In this document: positions 40,132 through 49,390 of the stretch, in pieces
Numbering within the stretch: position 1 is the first letter of the stretch
Layout of the letters: each line of letters starts with the position of its first letter
NCBI GenBank assembly: GCA_034432935.1
Contig: DAOUBD010000069.1
Coordinates: 1 to 50,691, forward strand
Direction: 5' to 3'
DNA from: DAOUAG01 sp034432935
GTDB taxonomy: Bacteria; Chloroflexota; Dehalococcoidia; SM23-28-2; RBG-16-64-32
Length of the DNA: 50,691 bases
Notes under the pieces: model-generated
Databases searched by the model: none
What the model saw: only the letters and a program-made list of their open reading frames with translations
What the model was told of the DNA's origin: nothing
Translations under genes and position numbers: made by a program

Positions 40132-41772
40132 GTGAATCCTCAGTTGCAACCCTGGCAGACACGCATCGACACCAAATCGGAGCGCTTCCAAGCCAACCGC
40201 GAGGCCATGCTCGCCCTCCTCCGAGAGGTCGAAGCCCAGCTTGCCCTCGCTCGCGCTGGCGGTGGCGAGCGGAGCGTGGCCCGGCACCGCCAGCGAGGGA
40301 AACTTCTCGTCCGTGAGAGGATCGAGCTCCTCCTGGACAGGGATTCGCCATTCCTCGAACTCAGCCCCCTGGCTGGATGGGGCACCGACTACGCCGTCGG
40401 GGGCGGCTTCGTCACTGGTATCGGCGTCGTATCCGGCGTCGAGTGCATCGTCGCCGCCAACGACCCCACCGTCCTGGGTGGGGCCATAACCCCCATCTCC
40501 AACAAGAAGATAGACCGGGCGCTGGAGATATCGCGCCTGAACCGCCTCCCCTACATTCAGTTCGTCGAATCCGCCGGCGCAGACCTCCGCCGAAGCGAAG
40601 ATTCGGCGGAGGCCGAGATGCGCCGCCAGCTCACCCACTTCGCCGAAAGCGGCCGCCTCTTCCACGACATCACCGCCCTCTCGGCGGCCCGCATCCCGAC
40701 CGTTTCCATCGTCTTCGGCAGCTCCACGGCGGGCGGCGCCTACCAACCTGGCATGTCGGATTACAACATCTTCATTCGGGGCCGCTCCAAGGTCTTCCTC
40801 GGCGGCCCTCCCCTGGTCAAGATGGCCACTGGCGAAGACTCCGATGACGAAGAGCTGGGGGGCGCCGAGATGCACGCCACCAAGTCAGGCCTGGCCGACT
40901 ACCTGGCGGAAGACGAGCTGGAAGCCATACGCATGGCCCGCGACGTCATCGCTCACCTAAACTGGCGCAAGCTAGGCCCCGGGCCCACCATGCCCGCCGA
41001 TGACCCCCTCTACGACCCAGAGGAGCTCCTCGGCCTCCTGCCCGTCGACCTGCGCACCCCCATGGACATACGTGAGGTCATCGTGCGGATAGTGGACGGC
41101 TCCCGCTTTGAGGAGTTCAAGCCCCTCTATGGAAGCACCCTGGTCACATGCTGGGCATCCATTCACGGCTTTCCCGTGGGCATCATCGGCAACAACGGCG
41201 TCCTCTTTTCTGACTCTTCCCAGAAGGCCGCCCAGTTCATCCAGCTCTGCAACCAGATCGACGTGCCCATAATCTTTCTTCAGAACATCACGGGCTACAT
41301 CGTCGGCAAGGTCTACGAGCAGGGAGGCATCGTCAAGTACGGCTCGCAGATGATCAACGCCGTCTCCAACTCTCAGGTGCCCCACATCACCGTTATAATC
41401 GGCGCCAGCTACGGCGCCGGAAACTATGGCATGAGCGGCCGGGCCTACGATACCCGTTTCATCTTCACCTGGCCCACGGCCAAGATCGCCGTCATGGGGC
41501 CAAAACAGCTCGCTGGCGTTATGTCCATCGTCCGCCGTGCCTCGGCGGCCGCCACAGGCCGTCCCTTCGACGAAGAGGAGGACGCTCGCATCACGGCCGC
41601 CGTGGAAGAGCGGGCGGAGAAAGAGTCCCTAGCCTTATACGCCACTGGCCGCGTGGCCGATGACGGGATCATCGACCCGAGGGACACTCGCACTGTGCTG
41701 GGCATCGCCCTGTCGGCCTGCCACAGCGCCGAAGTAAAGGGTACCCGGGGCTACGGCGTCTTCCGCATGTGA
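40132..41772 (+). CDS. acyl-CoA carboxylase carboxyltransferase (beta) subunit, MCC/geranyl-CoA type
   Basis: Transfers CO2 from carboxybiotin to a branched enoyl-CoA. Crotonase-type N and C halves: GSSTAGGAYQPGMSDYNIFI, FLGGPPLVKMATGE, ELGGAEMHATKSGLADYLAEDELEA; then GIIGNNGVLFSDSSQKAAQFIQLCNQ, QNITGYIVGKVYEQGGIVKYGSQMINAV and GAGNYGMSGRAYDTRFIFTWPTAKIAVMG. These blocks match methylcrotonyl- and geranyl-CoA carboxylase beta subunits rather than propionyl-CoA carboxylase. 546 residues fits. Start is GTG 40132. The alpha subunit follows directly. Confidence 0.92.
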   Translation: MNPQLQPWQTRIDTKSERFQANREAMLALLREVEAQLALARAGGGERSVARHRQRGKLLVRERIELLLDRDSPFLELSPLAGWGTDYAVGGGFVTGIGVVSGVECIVAANDPTVLGGAITPISNKKIDRALEISRLNRLPYIQFVESAGADLRRSEDSAEAEMRRQLTHFAESGRLFHDITALSAARIPTVSIVFGSSTAGGAYQPGMSDYNIFIRGRSKVFLGGPPLVKMATGEDSDDEELGGAEMHATKSGLADYLAEDELEAIRMARDVIAHLNWRKLGPGPTMPADDPLYDPEELLGLLPVDLRTPMDIREVIVRIVDGSRFEEFKPLYGSTLVTCWASIHGFPVGIIGNNGVLFSDSSQKAAQFIQLCNQIDVPIIFLQNITGYIVGKVYEQGGIVKYGSQMINAVSNSQVPHITVIIGASYGAGNYGMSGRAYDTRFIFTWPTAKIAVMGPKQLAGVMSIVRRASAAATGRPFDEEEDARITAAVEERAEKESLALYATGRVADDGIIDPRDTRTVLGIALSACHSAEVKGTRGYGVFRM

Positions 41773-41777
41773 TAGCG

Positions 41778-43763
41778 ATGCCTCGCATCAAGAAGCTCCT
41801 CATCGCTAATCGCGGCGAGATCGCCCGCCGCATCACCCGCACCGCCCGCCAGATGGGCATCTCGGTGGTCTGCGTGTACGCCCGCCCCGACGCCCGGGCG
41901 CCCTTCGTTCGGGAGGCCGATGAGGCCGTGGCTCTGGAAGGGTCGACCAGCGCTGAAACCTACCTCGATATAGCCAAGCTGCTAGATGCCGCCCGGCGCA
42001 CCGGCGCCGACGCCGTACACCCCGGCTACGGCTTCCTTGCCGAGAACCCAGGCTTCGCCCGGGCCGTGCTGGATGCCGGGCTCACCTGGGTCGGTCCCCG
42101 GCCCGAAGCCATCGCTGCCATGGGCGATAAGCTCGCCGCCAAGAAGATCATGCAGCAGGCAGGCATCCCAACTCTCAGGGCCGTCCAGGTGCCGGATGGC
42201 AGGGCATCTTCGGCCCGCCAGCAGGCCCGATCCCTAGGTTACCCCCTTCTGGTCAAGGCCGCTGCCGGGGGAGGCGGCAAAGGCATGCGTATCGTTGCCG
42301 GGGATAACGCCCTGGATGACGCTGTCGCCGGGGCCAGGCGCGAAGCCGCCGCTGCCTTCGCCGACGGCACCGTCTTCTTGGAACGCTATCTGCCAAGGGC
42401 TCGACACATCGAAGTCCAGATCCTCGGCGACCATTATGGCAACGTGGTCCACTGCTTCGAGCGCGAGTGCTCTATCCAGCGTCGCCATCAGAAGATCATC
42501 GAGGAAGCTCCCTCGCCCGCTGTGAGCGAGACGCTGCGCCAGCGCTTGGGAGAGGCCGCCGTCGCCGCCGCCAAAGCCATCGGTTACGACAACGCGGGCA
42601 CCGTTGAGTTCCTCCTCGATGAAGAAGGGCAGTTCCATTTTCTAGAGATGAACACGCGCCTCCAAGTCGAACACCCGGTCACGGAGGAGATCACGGGCCT
42701 CGACCTGGTGCGAGAGCAGATAAGGATCGCCGAGGGCGATGCCATCGCCTTCAGGCAAGAGGACATCCGCATCAACGGGCACGCCGTGGAGGTCCGTCTC
42801 TACGCCGAGGATCCGGCCCAAGAGTTTCTCCCCTCCGCGGGGCGTATCGTGGCTTGGGCGCCCGACCCAGCGTTTTCCGTTCGCGTGGAGTCCGGCATCG
42901 AATCCGGCACCCTGGTGCCGATGGAGTTCGACCCGCTTCTGGCCAAGCTCATCGCTCACGCCCCCACGCGCGAAGAGGCGGCGCTGCGGCTGGCCAGCGC
43001 CCTAGAGCGTCTGCGCGTGCACGGCGTCACGACCAACCGCGATCTCCTGGTGGCCACCCTCCGCCACGAAGCGTTCCTCGCCGGCGACACCACCACCGAC
43101 TTCATCGAGCGCTACTCCCCAGCCAGGCGGCGCGACATCCCAGACAGCGAACTGGCGCGGGCCGCCTTGGCCGCAGCCCTCTTAGCCCAGCAGGCCCGGA
43201 GAGCCCAGGCCCGCGTCCTCGCTACCATTCCCTCGGGCTGGCGCAACAACCCGTCGGCCATGCAGGAGGTCCGCTACCGGCACAGGGAACGGGAGATCAC
43301 CGTCCGTTACCTCCGTGACCGCAGCGGCTCTTTCTCCTACCAGGTGGAAGACCAGTCGGGAGCGGCTGCGGTCTCGGACTGGCATCACGACCGCATCGAT
43401 CTCGAGATCGACGGCCTTCGCCAGACCTTCACGGTTAGCAGCGACGGTTCCCGCCTCTGGGTGCAGACCGCGGCTGGCGAGGTGGAGCTCAGCGAAGTCC
43501 CCCGCTTCCCGGAACGCGCCCGCGAGGTAGTTCTCGGCGGGCACACGGCTCCCATGCCGGGCAAGGTCCTTTCCGTGCACGCCCAGCCGGGCCAGCGCGT
43601 CACCGCCGGCCAGGTCCTGGTGATACTGGAGGCCATGAAGATGGAGCACCTCATCTCCTGCACCCAGGATGGTGTAGTGCGCGAAGTGAGGGTAACTCCC
43701 GGAGCCCAGGTCGAGGCGGGGCAGGTTCTAGTTATAGTTGAACCCACGGAGGGCGAACCGTGA
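41778..43763 (+). CDS. acyl-CoA carboxylase biotin-carrying (alpha) subunit
   Basis: Carboxylates biotin with ATP and bicarbonate. Biotin carboxylase domain: KLLIANRGEIARRI, VHPGYGFLAEN, ATP-grasp loop KAAAGGGGKGMRIV, ECSIQRRHQKIIEEAPSP, EMNTRLQVEHPVTE. A linker (about residues 450-580) and a C-terminal biotinyl domain with EAMKMEHL follow; K621 carries biotin. 661 residues is typical of MCC alpha. Start at ATG 41778, although GTG 41769 overlapping the upstream stop is also possible. It overlaps the next gene by 4 bp (GTGA). Confidence 0.94.
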   Translation: MPRIKKLLIANRGEIARRITRTARQMGISVVCVYARPDARAPFVREADEAVALEGSTSAETYLDIAKLLDAARRTGADAVHPGYGFLAENPGFARAVLDAGLTWVGPRPEAIAAMGDKLAAKKIMQQAGIPTLRAVQVPDGRASSARQQARSLGYPLLVKAAAGGGGKGMRIVAGDNALDDAVAGARREAAAAFADGTVFLERYLPRARHIEVQILGDHYGNVVHCFERECSIQRRHQKIIEEAPSPAVSETLRQRLGEAAVAAAKAIGYDNAGTVEFLLDEEGQFHFLEMNTRLQVEHPVTEEITGLDLVREQIRIAEGDAIAFRQEDIRINGHAVEVRLYAEDPAQEFLPSAGRIVAWAPDPAFSVRVESGIESGTLVPMEFDPLLAKLIAHAPTREEAALRLASALERLRVHGVTTNRDLLVATLRHEAFLAGDTTTDFIERYSPARRRDIPDSELARAALAAALLAQQARRAQARVLATIPSGWRNNPSAMQEVRYRHREREITVRYLRDRSGSFSYQVEDQSGAAAVSDWHHDRIDLEIDGLRQTFTVSSDGSRLWVQTAAGEVELSEVPRFPERAREVVLGGHTAPMPGKVLSVHAQPGQRVTAGQVLVILEAMKMEHLISCTQDGVVREVRVTPGAQVEAGQVLVIVEPTEGEP

Positions 43764-44566
43764 ACACGACTCTCGAGGAGCTGATCAGCGATCTCGAAGC
43801 TGAACAGGCCGCCCTCCAAGCCGTACTCGATTCCCTATCCGCCGAGGCCTGGGATACTGCTACTCATGCCCCAGGCTGGGCCGTGCGGGACCAGGTTTCC
43901 CACCTGGCCTACTTCGACGAAGCCGCCACCCTGGCCATCGCCGACCCGGCCGCCTTCGCCGGCGATCTCCGCACCTTGACGGGCCCGGCAGATCTGGAGG
44001 CCCGGTACTTGCCGAAGGGGCGATCCCTCAGCCCGGCTCAGGTCGCCTCCTGGTGGCGCACCGCCAGCCGCGGCCTCATCACCGCCGCCCGGACGCTGCG
44101 GCCGGAAGGACGCATCGCCTGGTTCGGCCCAGATATGAGCCCTGCCTCCTTCTTGACCGCCAGGCTCATGGAGACCTGGTCCCACGGCCTCGACATCGTC
44201 GATGTGACTGGCGCTCACCGGCCAGACACAGACAGGCTCCGCCATGTCGCCTTCCTTGGATTCCGGACGCGGAACTACAGCTACATGGCTAACGGGCTGC
44301 GCCCGCCCGATACCCCGGTCCGTGTGGAGCTCAAGTCGCCCTCTGGCCAGACCTGGGTCTTCGGCGACCCCGGCGCCACGGACATCGTGCGCGGTACGGC
44401 CACCGACTTCTGCCGCGTGGTCACCCGCCGCCGCCACCTGGCTGATACCGGCCTCGAGGTGCATGGCGACGCGGCCCGCGAATGGATGCTCATCGCCCAG
44501 GCCTTCGCTGGCCCGCCCGGCCCTGGCCGCCGTCCTGGCGAGTTCGCCCGCGAGAACCAGCCATGA
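43760..44566 (+). CDS. TIGR03084-type DinB-fold / mycothiol-maleylpyruvate isomerase-like protein
   Basis: 268-residue protein whose N-terminal four-helix bundle (DLEAEQAALQAVLDSLSAEAWDTATHAPGWAVRDQVSHLAYFDEAA) matches the DinB-like/maleylpyruvate isomerase N-domain, with His residues (H50-type in VSHLAYFDE and in METWSHGLDIVD) that would hold a divalent metal. The C-terminal small domain is beta rich. It is wedged between the carboxylase and hydratase genes with 4-bp overlaps on both sides, so it belongs to the same pathway, but its reaction is not known. Start GTG 43760. Confidence 0.82.
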   Translation: MNTTLEELISDLEAEQAALQAVLDSLSAEAWDTATHAPGWAVRDQVSHLAYFDEAATLAIADPAAFAGDLRTLTGPADLEARYLPKGRSLSPAQVASWWRTASRGLITAARTLRPEGRIAWFGPDMSPASFLTARLMETWSHGLDIVDVTGAHRPDTDRLRHVAFLGFRTRNYSYMANGLRPPDTPVRVELKSPSGQTWVFGDPGATDIVRGTATDFCRVVTRRRHLADTGLEVHGDAAREWMLIAQAFAGPPGPGRRPGEFARENQP

Positions 44567-45345
44567 CTGCGGAGCTTGTGCATCTCGAAATAGCGGGTGG
44601 CCTAGCCACCGTCACCCTCGACTCCCCTAGCAACCGGAACGCCCTCTCCTCCGTTCTCCTGGCGGGGCTCGAAGCCAGTCTGGAGGCCGCCATCGCCGAT
44701 CCTGCGGCCCGCGTCATCCTTCTTACCCACACCGGCCCCGTCTTCTGTTCGGGAGCCGACCTCAAAGAGCAGCGAGAGCCAGGGACCGCTGGCCAGGGAG
44801 CTGGCCCTGGCGGCCTGGCCAGCATCCTCAAGCGTATCTGGCAATCGCCCAAACCCGTCGTGGCCCGCGTCGGCGGCCCGGCCCGCGCCGGCGGCATCGG
44901 CCTCATAGCAGCCAGCGACATAGCCGTCGCTGCCGATAGCGCCTCCTTCGCCTTCAGCGAGGTGCGTCTGGGCCTCATTCCGGCCATGATTTCGGTCGTG
45001 GTCATCCCTAAGATCGGCATAACGAAGGCCATGGAGCTCTTCCTCACGGGGGACATTTTTGACGCCCAGGAGGCCGTAAGAATCGGGCTCTTGAACGCGA
45101 CAGCGCCCGCCGACAGCCTCGATGACACTGTCCGCCGGTACGTCGCCAGCATTCTGAAAGGCGCTCCGGGGGCTCTCGCCGGGTGCAAACGTCTTGTCCG
45201 GGAGGTCCCCGGCATGGGCCTGGAAGCCGCCCTCGAAACGACGGCGCGCTGGTCTGCCGAGTTCTTCGCCTCCGATGAAGCGCGCGAGGGCATGGCCGCC
45301 TTCGCGGAGAAGCGCCCCCCAAGGTGGGCAGAGGCCTCGCAATGA
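44563..45345 (+). CDS. enoyl-CoA hydratase/isomerase family protein
   Basis: 260-residue crotonase. Oxyanion-hole segments HTGPVFCSGADLKEQ and GGPARAGGIGLIAASDIAVAA are clear, and FAFSEVRLGLIPAMISVVVIPKIG carries the Glu (FSEV) expected to act on the substrate, in the pattern of methylglutaconyl-CoA and isohexenylglutaconyl-CoA hydratases. Start ATG 44563 overlaps the previous stop by 4 bp; the stop overlaps the AtuA-like gene by 4 bp. It should hydrate the product of the preceding carboxylase. Confidence 0.9.
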   Translation: MTAELVHLEIAGGLATVTLDSPSNRNALSSVLLAGLEASLEAAIADPAARVILLTHTGPVFCSGADLKEQREPGTAGQGAGPGGLASILKRIWQSPKPVVARVGGPARAGGIGLIAASDIAVAADSASFAFSEVRLGLIPAMISVVVIPKIGITKAMELFLTGDIFDAQEAVRIGLLNATAPADSLDDTVRRYVASILKGAPGALAGCKRLVREVPGMGLEAALETTARWSAEFFASDEAREGMAAFAEKRPPRWAEASQ

Positions 45346-47153
45346 CCGTCGCCAATAGCGTCCTCCGCATCGCCAACTGCTCCGGCTTCTATGGCGACCG
45401 GCTGTCCGCCGCGCGCGAGATGGTCGAGGGCGGGCCCATCGACTTCCTTACCGGCGACTACCTGGCTGAGCTGACCCTTCTCATTCTCTGGAAGATGAAA
45501 CAGAAGGACCCCAACGCCGGCTACGCCCTGACCTTTCTGGAGCAGATGGAACAGGTGTTGGGCACGTGCCTGGAAAGGGGCATCAAGATCGTCACGAATG
45601 CCGGCGGCTTGAACCCAGCGGGCCTCGCCGCCCGCATGCGCCAGCTTACAGACCGCCTTGGCCTGCAGGCCCGTATCGCCTACATCGAAGGGGACGACAT
45701 CCTGGCCAAGATCCCGGAGCTCCTCGCCCGTGGCGAGGAGCTGGCCCATATGGACACAGGCCGGCCGCTGGCTGGATCGGGCATCCAACCCATCGCCGCC
45801 AACGCCTACCTGGGCGCCTGGGGCATCGTCGAAGCCCTGAACACGGGCGCTGATGTCGTCATCTGCCCTCGCGTCACCGATGCCTCCCTCGTCGTGGGTC
45901 CCGCGGCCTGGCACTTCGGGTGGGCCCGGGACGACTGGGACCGCCTCGCCTCCGCCGTCGTCGCCGGGCATATCCTAGAGTGCGGAGCTCAGGCCACCGG
46001 GGGCAACTATTCGTTCTTCCAGGAGGTGCCTGATCTCCGCCGCCCGGGATTTCCCATAGCCGAGATGCGTGATGACGGGTCCTTCGTCATCACCAAGCAC
46101 CCCGGCACCGGCGGTCTCGTCTCCGTCGGCACCGTCACGGCCCAACTGCTTTACGAGATCGATGGCCCGCGTTATATGAACCCAGACGTCATCGCTCGCT
46201 TCGATACCATCCGTCTCGAGCAAGAAGGCGCCGACCGTGTGCTCGTCACCGGCGTCAAGGGTGAACCAGCTCCTCCCGCCACCAAGGTCTGCATCAACTA
46301 TCTCGGCGGCTTCCGCAACACGATGACCTTCGTCCTCACCGGTCTGGACATCGAAGAGAAGGCGCGGGTCGCCGAAGAGGCCCTCTTCTACGCCCTTGGC
46401 GGCAAGGAGCGGTTCGATGAGGTCTCCGTGCAGCTCGTACGCACGGACCGCGAAGATCCGGCCTCGAATGAGGAGGCCAGCGCCTTCCTCCGCGTCACCG
46501 TCAAGGACAAGGACCCGGGCAAAGTCGGGCGCGCCTTCTCAGGCGCCGTCGTAGAGATGGCCTTGGCCAACTACCCGGGCTTCCATATGACCACCGGCCC
46601 CACATCGGAGAGCGCCTTCGGCGTCTATTGGCCGGCCCTGGTTCCAGCCGACGTCATCGAGGAAGCAGTGGTGGCCGATGACGGCTCGCGCATCCCCGTA
46701 GCGCGGCCTCCCGCCGCGCTGGCGACCCTTGCGCCCGTACCCCCGCCAGCGCTGCCGTCAGTGCCGGCGCCCAGTGGCCGAACCGTCCGCGTCCCTCTGG
46801 GCACCGTCTTCGGGGCCCGCTCTGGCGACAAGGGGGGAAACGCGAACGTGGGCGTCTGGGCCCGTAGCGACGAGGCGTATGTCTGGCTGGCCCAGTACCT
46901 GACGGTGGCGCGCTTCAAGGAGCTCATCGCCGAGGCCCGAGACCTGGAGGTGCGACGCTACGAGCTGCCCAACCTCAGGGCCCTCAACTTCGTCGTCGTT
47001 GGCCTCCTAGGCGAAGGCGTGGCCTCATCGACACGCTCGGACCCTCAGGCCAAGAGCCTGGGGGAGTACCTCAGAGCGAAGGTCGTCGATCTGCCGGCGG
47101 AGTTGCTAAAGGACGCCCCAACGCCGGCCAAGACCCGCCCGGCTGTCCGCTAG
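45342..47153 (+). CDS. AtuA-like (DUF1446) acyclic terpene utilisation protein
   Basis: 603-residue protein of the AtuA family. The DUF1446 domain spans about residues 8-450 (IANCSGFYGDRLSAAREMVEGGPIDFLTGDYLAELTLLIL at its start, NAGGLNPAGLAAR, CPRVTDASLVVGPAAWHFGW, ECGAQATGGNYSFF). A Pro-rich linker leads to a C-terminal ferredoxin-fold AtuA-like domain (VPLGTVFGARSGDKGGNANVGVWAR). Mutants of AtuA in Pseudomonas fail to use citronellol, but its reaction is unsettled. It is the last of five coupled genes and converges with the Fe-S gene at 47156 (2-bp gap). Confidence 0.9.
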   Translation: MTVANSVLRIANCSGFYGDRLSAAREMVEGGPIDFLTGDYLAELTLLILWKMKQKDPNAGYALTFLEQMEQVLGTCLERGIKIVTNAGGLNPAGLAARMRQLTDRLGLQARIAYIEGDDILAKIPELLARGEELAHMDTGRPLAGSGIQPIAANAYLGAWGIVEALNTGADVVICPRVTDASLVVGPAAWHFGWARDDWDRLASAVVAGHILECGAQATGGNYSFFQEVPDLRRPGFPIAEMRDDGSFVITKHPGTGGLVSVGTVTAQLLYEIDGPRYMNPDVIARFDTIRLEQEGADRVLVTGVKGEPAPPATKVCINYLGGFRNTMTFVLTGLDIEEKARVAEEALFYALGGKERFDEVSVQLVRTDREDPASNEEASAFLRVTVKDKDPGKVGRAFSGAVVEMALANYPGFHMTTGPTSESAFGVYWPALVPADVIEEAVVADDGSRIPVARPPAALATLAPVPPPALPSVPAPSGRTVRVPLGTVFGARSGDKGGNANVGVWARSDEAYVWLAQYLTVARFKELIAEARDLEVRRYELPNLRALNFVVVGLLGEGVASSTRSDPQAKSLGEYLRAKVVDLPAELLKDAPTPAKTRPAVR

Positions 47154-47155
47154 CG

Positions 47156-48718
47156 TTAGACCCTGCCCATCGCTGCCAACATCCGGCAGTCAGGACAGTA
47201 CCGGAAGTCCACCGCACGGTCACCGAGGGCTGAGACTAGCCGCGCCACCAGGGCCTCCGTCGCATGGGCCTGCCCGCAGCGCGAGCAGACCTGGAGGCCC
47301 GCCGATTTCAACGGTCGGCGCCCCGCACCGAGGGCACTGAAATCTATTGTGCGATCGATCTTGAGGGCGTTCTCTGGGCAAATCCTCGAACAAATCCGGC
47401 AGCCAGTGCAATCTGCGGCATCGAAGTTCAGGATCGCAGCCCCAGAATCGTCACGGTAGCGTAGGGCACCGGTGGGGCACGAATCGGCGCAGAGGCCGCA
47501 GAGGGAGCAAGCCCCGGAGTCTAACCGCGCCTGCCCAAAGGGCAGGCCGTCGTGCTCAATCGGGGGGGTGTTGGGCCTACCCAACCTTTCCCAAAAAGAC
47601 ACGGCTAGCCGCGCGTTCTCCCCGGGGCGGTGCCCATTAACCCTTCCGCTGCATGCGCGGCCACCAAGCGCCGCACCCATCCCCATTCGGACGCTAGCCG
47701 CCAAGTCCGCCGCCAAGCGCCTCGGAGAGGTGGCGGCCAGCACCGCCACCCTTTCGCCGCCGAAATCTAGGGTCTCCAGGAGGGTCTGGACCGCCAGCAC
47801 ACGCTCTTGGAAGGCCGCCGGCCGGCAGGCGGCTCCGCAGGCGCCGCCGCAGTGGACCAGCAACACGCCCGAGGCGCCGAAATCGAGGGCCCGCAGCATC
47901 AAATACAGGTCCGCAAAGCCAGCGGAAGGCACCTCAATTGGCAGTACAGAAGATGGATACGCGAAACCGCGGCTGACAGTTTCCCGCAGCGTTCGCATTG
48001 CGCCCCGGCAGGTTAGCGCCACGAACGCCCCACTGGTACCACCCTCCAGAAGGGCCGCGAGGCCAGCCTCCATCACTGACCGCTGGTAATACGGATGGAT
48101 CACGGCGCCGGTGGGACAACTGGTCACGCAGAGGCCACAGTCCTGGCACCGGTCCTTATCTACGAACGCAACGCCGTCTCTCAGTGTCATCGCCTCGAAG
48201 GGGCAGCTCCTCAGGCACAGATCGCATCCCTGGCCCGCCCGGCACCGGCCCCCACTGACAGCCGGTATGACTTCTGGCCGAAGCCTTGGTGCCGTCAACA
48301 GCGCTCGCCGGCTGAAACGGCCGCGCAGGCCTCCAACACGCATCCTGATGTTCGCGGGGAGCAGCCATGGATACTGCCGCACCATGGCCGCTGCCGCTCT
48401 CAGCAAACTGCCCGCCCGTTGCGTCGCTTCCTCCCGGCTACCTTGGCCGCTCAAAAGGTCCACGGGCGTCAGCACCCGCAGGGCAGAGGGATCCTCCCCT
48501 GTCAGCCGCAACGCCTCCCGCCCTCGCTCCCATCCCGCCTCTTCGTCCGCGCTAACGACAACGAGCCCATTTAGTCTGCCCACGTTTATCTTGTGCACCA
48601 TAGCAGCGCAAGACAGCTTTTTCGTAACGCTGGCGCCCTCGCCAACTGAGACGCAGAGCACGTCCAGATCCAGCCGACCTTCCAGGCCTTTCGCTTCGAT
48701 GAGAACCCCTACCCGCAT
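47156..48718 (-). CDS. multi-ferredoxin protein with FlpD/MvhD-like domain
   Basis: 520-residue cytosolic electron-transfer protein. Order: an unassigned N-terminal region (1-150); two [4Fe-4S] sites (C159-x5-C165-x2-C168-x3-C172P and C191-x2-C194-x2-C197-x3-C201P); an FlpD/MvhD-like domain (about 220-350, with FVALTCRGAM, LLVHCGGACGAACRP); a second ferredoxin pair (SGACSLCGLCADSCPTGAL, DCTGCRICSRICPENAL); and a C-terminal CSRC...YCPDC pair like rubredoxin. Start set at ATG 48718, overlapping torD by 10 bp; the longer frame has no homology. FlpD domains pass electrons between hydrogenases, HdrA and formate dehydrogenases, so it may link cytosolic donors to the NrfD membrane subunit. Exact role unknown. 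Confidence 0.85.
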   Translation of the reverse strand: MRVGVLIEAKGLEGRLDLDVLCVSVGEGASVTKKLSCAAMVHKINVGRLNGLVVVSADEEAGWERGREALRLTGEDPSALRVLTPVDLLSGQGSREEATQRAGSLLRAAAAMVRQYPWLLPANIRMRVGGLRGRFSRRALLTAPRLRPEVIPAVSGGRCRAGQGCDLCLRSCPFEAMTLRDGVAFVDKDRCQDCGLCVTSCPTGAVIHPYYQRSVMEAGLAALLEGGTSGAFVALTCRGAMRTLRETVSRGFAYPSSVLPIEVPSAGFADLYLMLRALDFGASGVLLVHCGGACGAACRPAAFQERVLAVQTLLETLDFGGERVAVLAATSPRRLAADLAASVRMGMGAALGGRACSGRVNGHRPGENARLAVSFWERLGRPNTPPIEHDGLPFGQARLDSGACSLCGLCADSCPTGALRYRDDSGAAILNFDAADCTGCRICSRICPENALKIDRTIDFSALGAGRRPLKSAGLQVCSRCGQAHATEALVARLVSALGDRAVDFRYCPDCRMLAAMGRV

Positions 48719-49389
48719 GTCGCGACCGCCTTGTGCCGCGCTGTCCGCACCCGCGCCCGTACCACCTCCGCGTCCAACGCCAACCACGATGGCAGGAATA
48801 CCGCCACGAACCGGTACAGGTGGCACCGCGCGGCCCCTGCCAACCTATTCGCCATGACGTGCGCCCACCTACCCAGATGTCTGTCCAGAAACATCTCCTG
48901 GCTCTTCAACATCCGCTGGGCCTCGGTCAGCTTTCGCTGTCCGATGGCCTCCTGGGTCGACGCGCTCAAATGCGCCATGAAGCTTAGCTCCACCGCAACG
49001 TGGTCTGCAGGCTCCCGCCAGGATTGTGGCACGATCAGACCCTGCTCGCGGTAGAGCCGCAACACGTCCAGCGTCGACGGGCCCATCAGCACGCCGTCGA
49101 TATAAAGGGAGCCATAGGGCGGGCACAGCAACGGCCCCGGGCCCAGGAAGAGGCGGCCGTACTCCAGGAGCAACGCTCGCGCTACGGCCTCTGTCCCCCG
49201 TTGGCGTACGTCGTCTCCCAGCCGACGAAATTCGTCCGGCCAAGAGCGCAAGGGCACAGGCAGCCGGCCCGGCAGGTCTCGCAACAAGATATCACTAGCA
49301 GGCCCTGCCAAGGTCTCCAAGCTGGCCGGGTCCGGCCGCCGCAGGGCCAGCGCCAGAGCGCCGTATACGCCGGCCCGCAGACCGTCCAT
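48709..49389 (-). CDS. TorD/DmsD-type chaperone for a molybdoenzyme
   Basis: 226-residue all-helical chaperone that holds the apo form of a Mo-bis-MGD subunit and helps cofactor loading or Tat export. Family marks are EYGRLFLGPGPLLCPPYGSLYIDG and the EPADHVAVELSFMAHL motif (E-x-D-H-x-x-x-E). It lies 1 bp after the small membrane protein and overlaps the Fe-S gene. Its client should be encoded upstream of nrfD, outside the window; the orphan molybdoenzyme at 11.3 kb has no chaperone of its own and is another possible client. Confidence 0.88.
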   Translation of the reverse strand: MDGLRAGVYGALALALRRPDPASLETLAGPASDILLRDLPGRLPVPLRSWPDEFRRLGDDVRQRGTEAVARALLLEYGRLFLGPGPLLCPPYGSLYIDGVLMGPSTLDVLRLYREQGLIVPQSWREPADHVAVELSFMAHLSASTQEAIGQRKLTEAQRMLKSQEMFLDRHLGRWAHVMANRLAGAARCHLYRFVAVFLPSWLALDAEVVRARVRTARHKAVATCG

Positions 49390-49390
49390 G

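Noticed and set aside
44490..45971. 493-codon minus-strand frame over the hydratase and AtuA-like genes
   Set aside because: Low-complexity Ser/Arg/Ala translation without recognisable domains, opposite coupled genes with strong homology.
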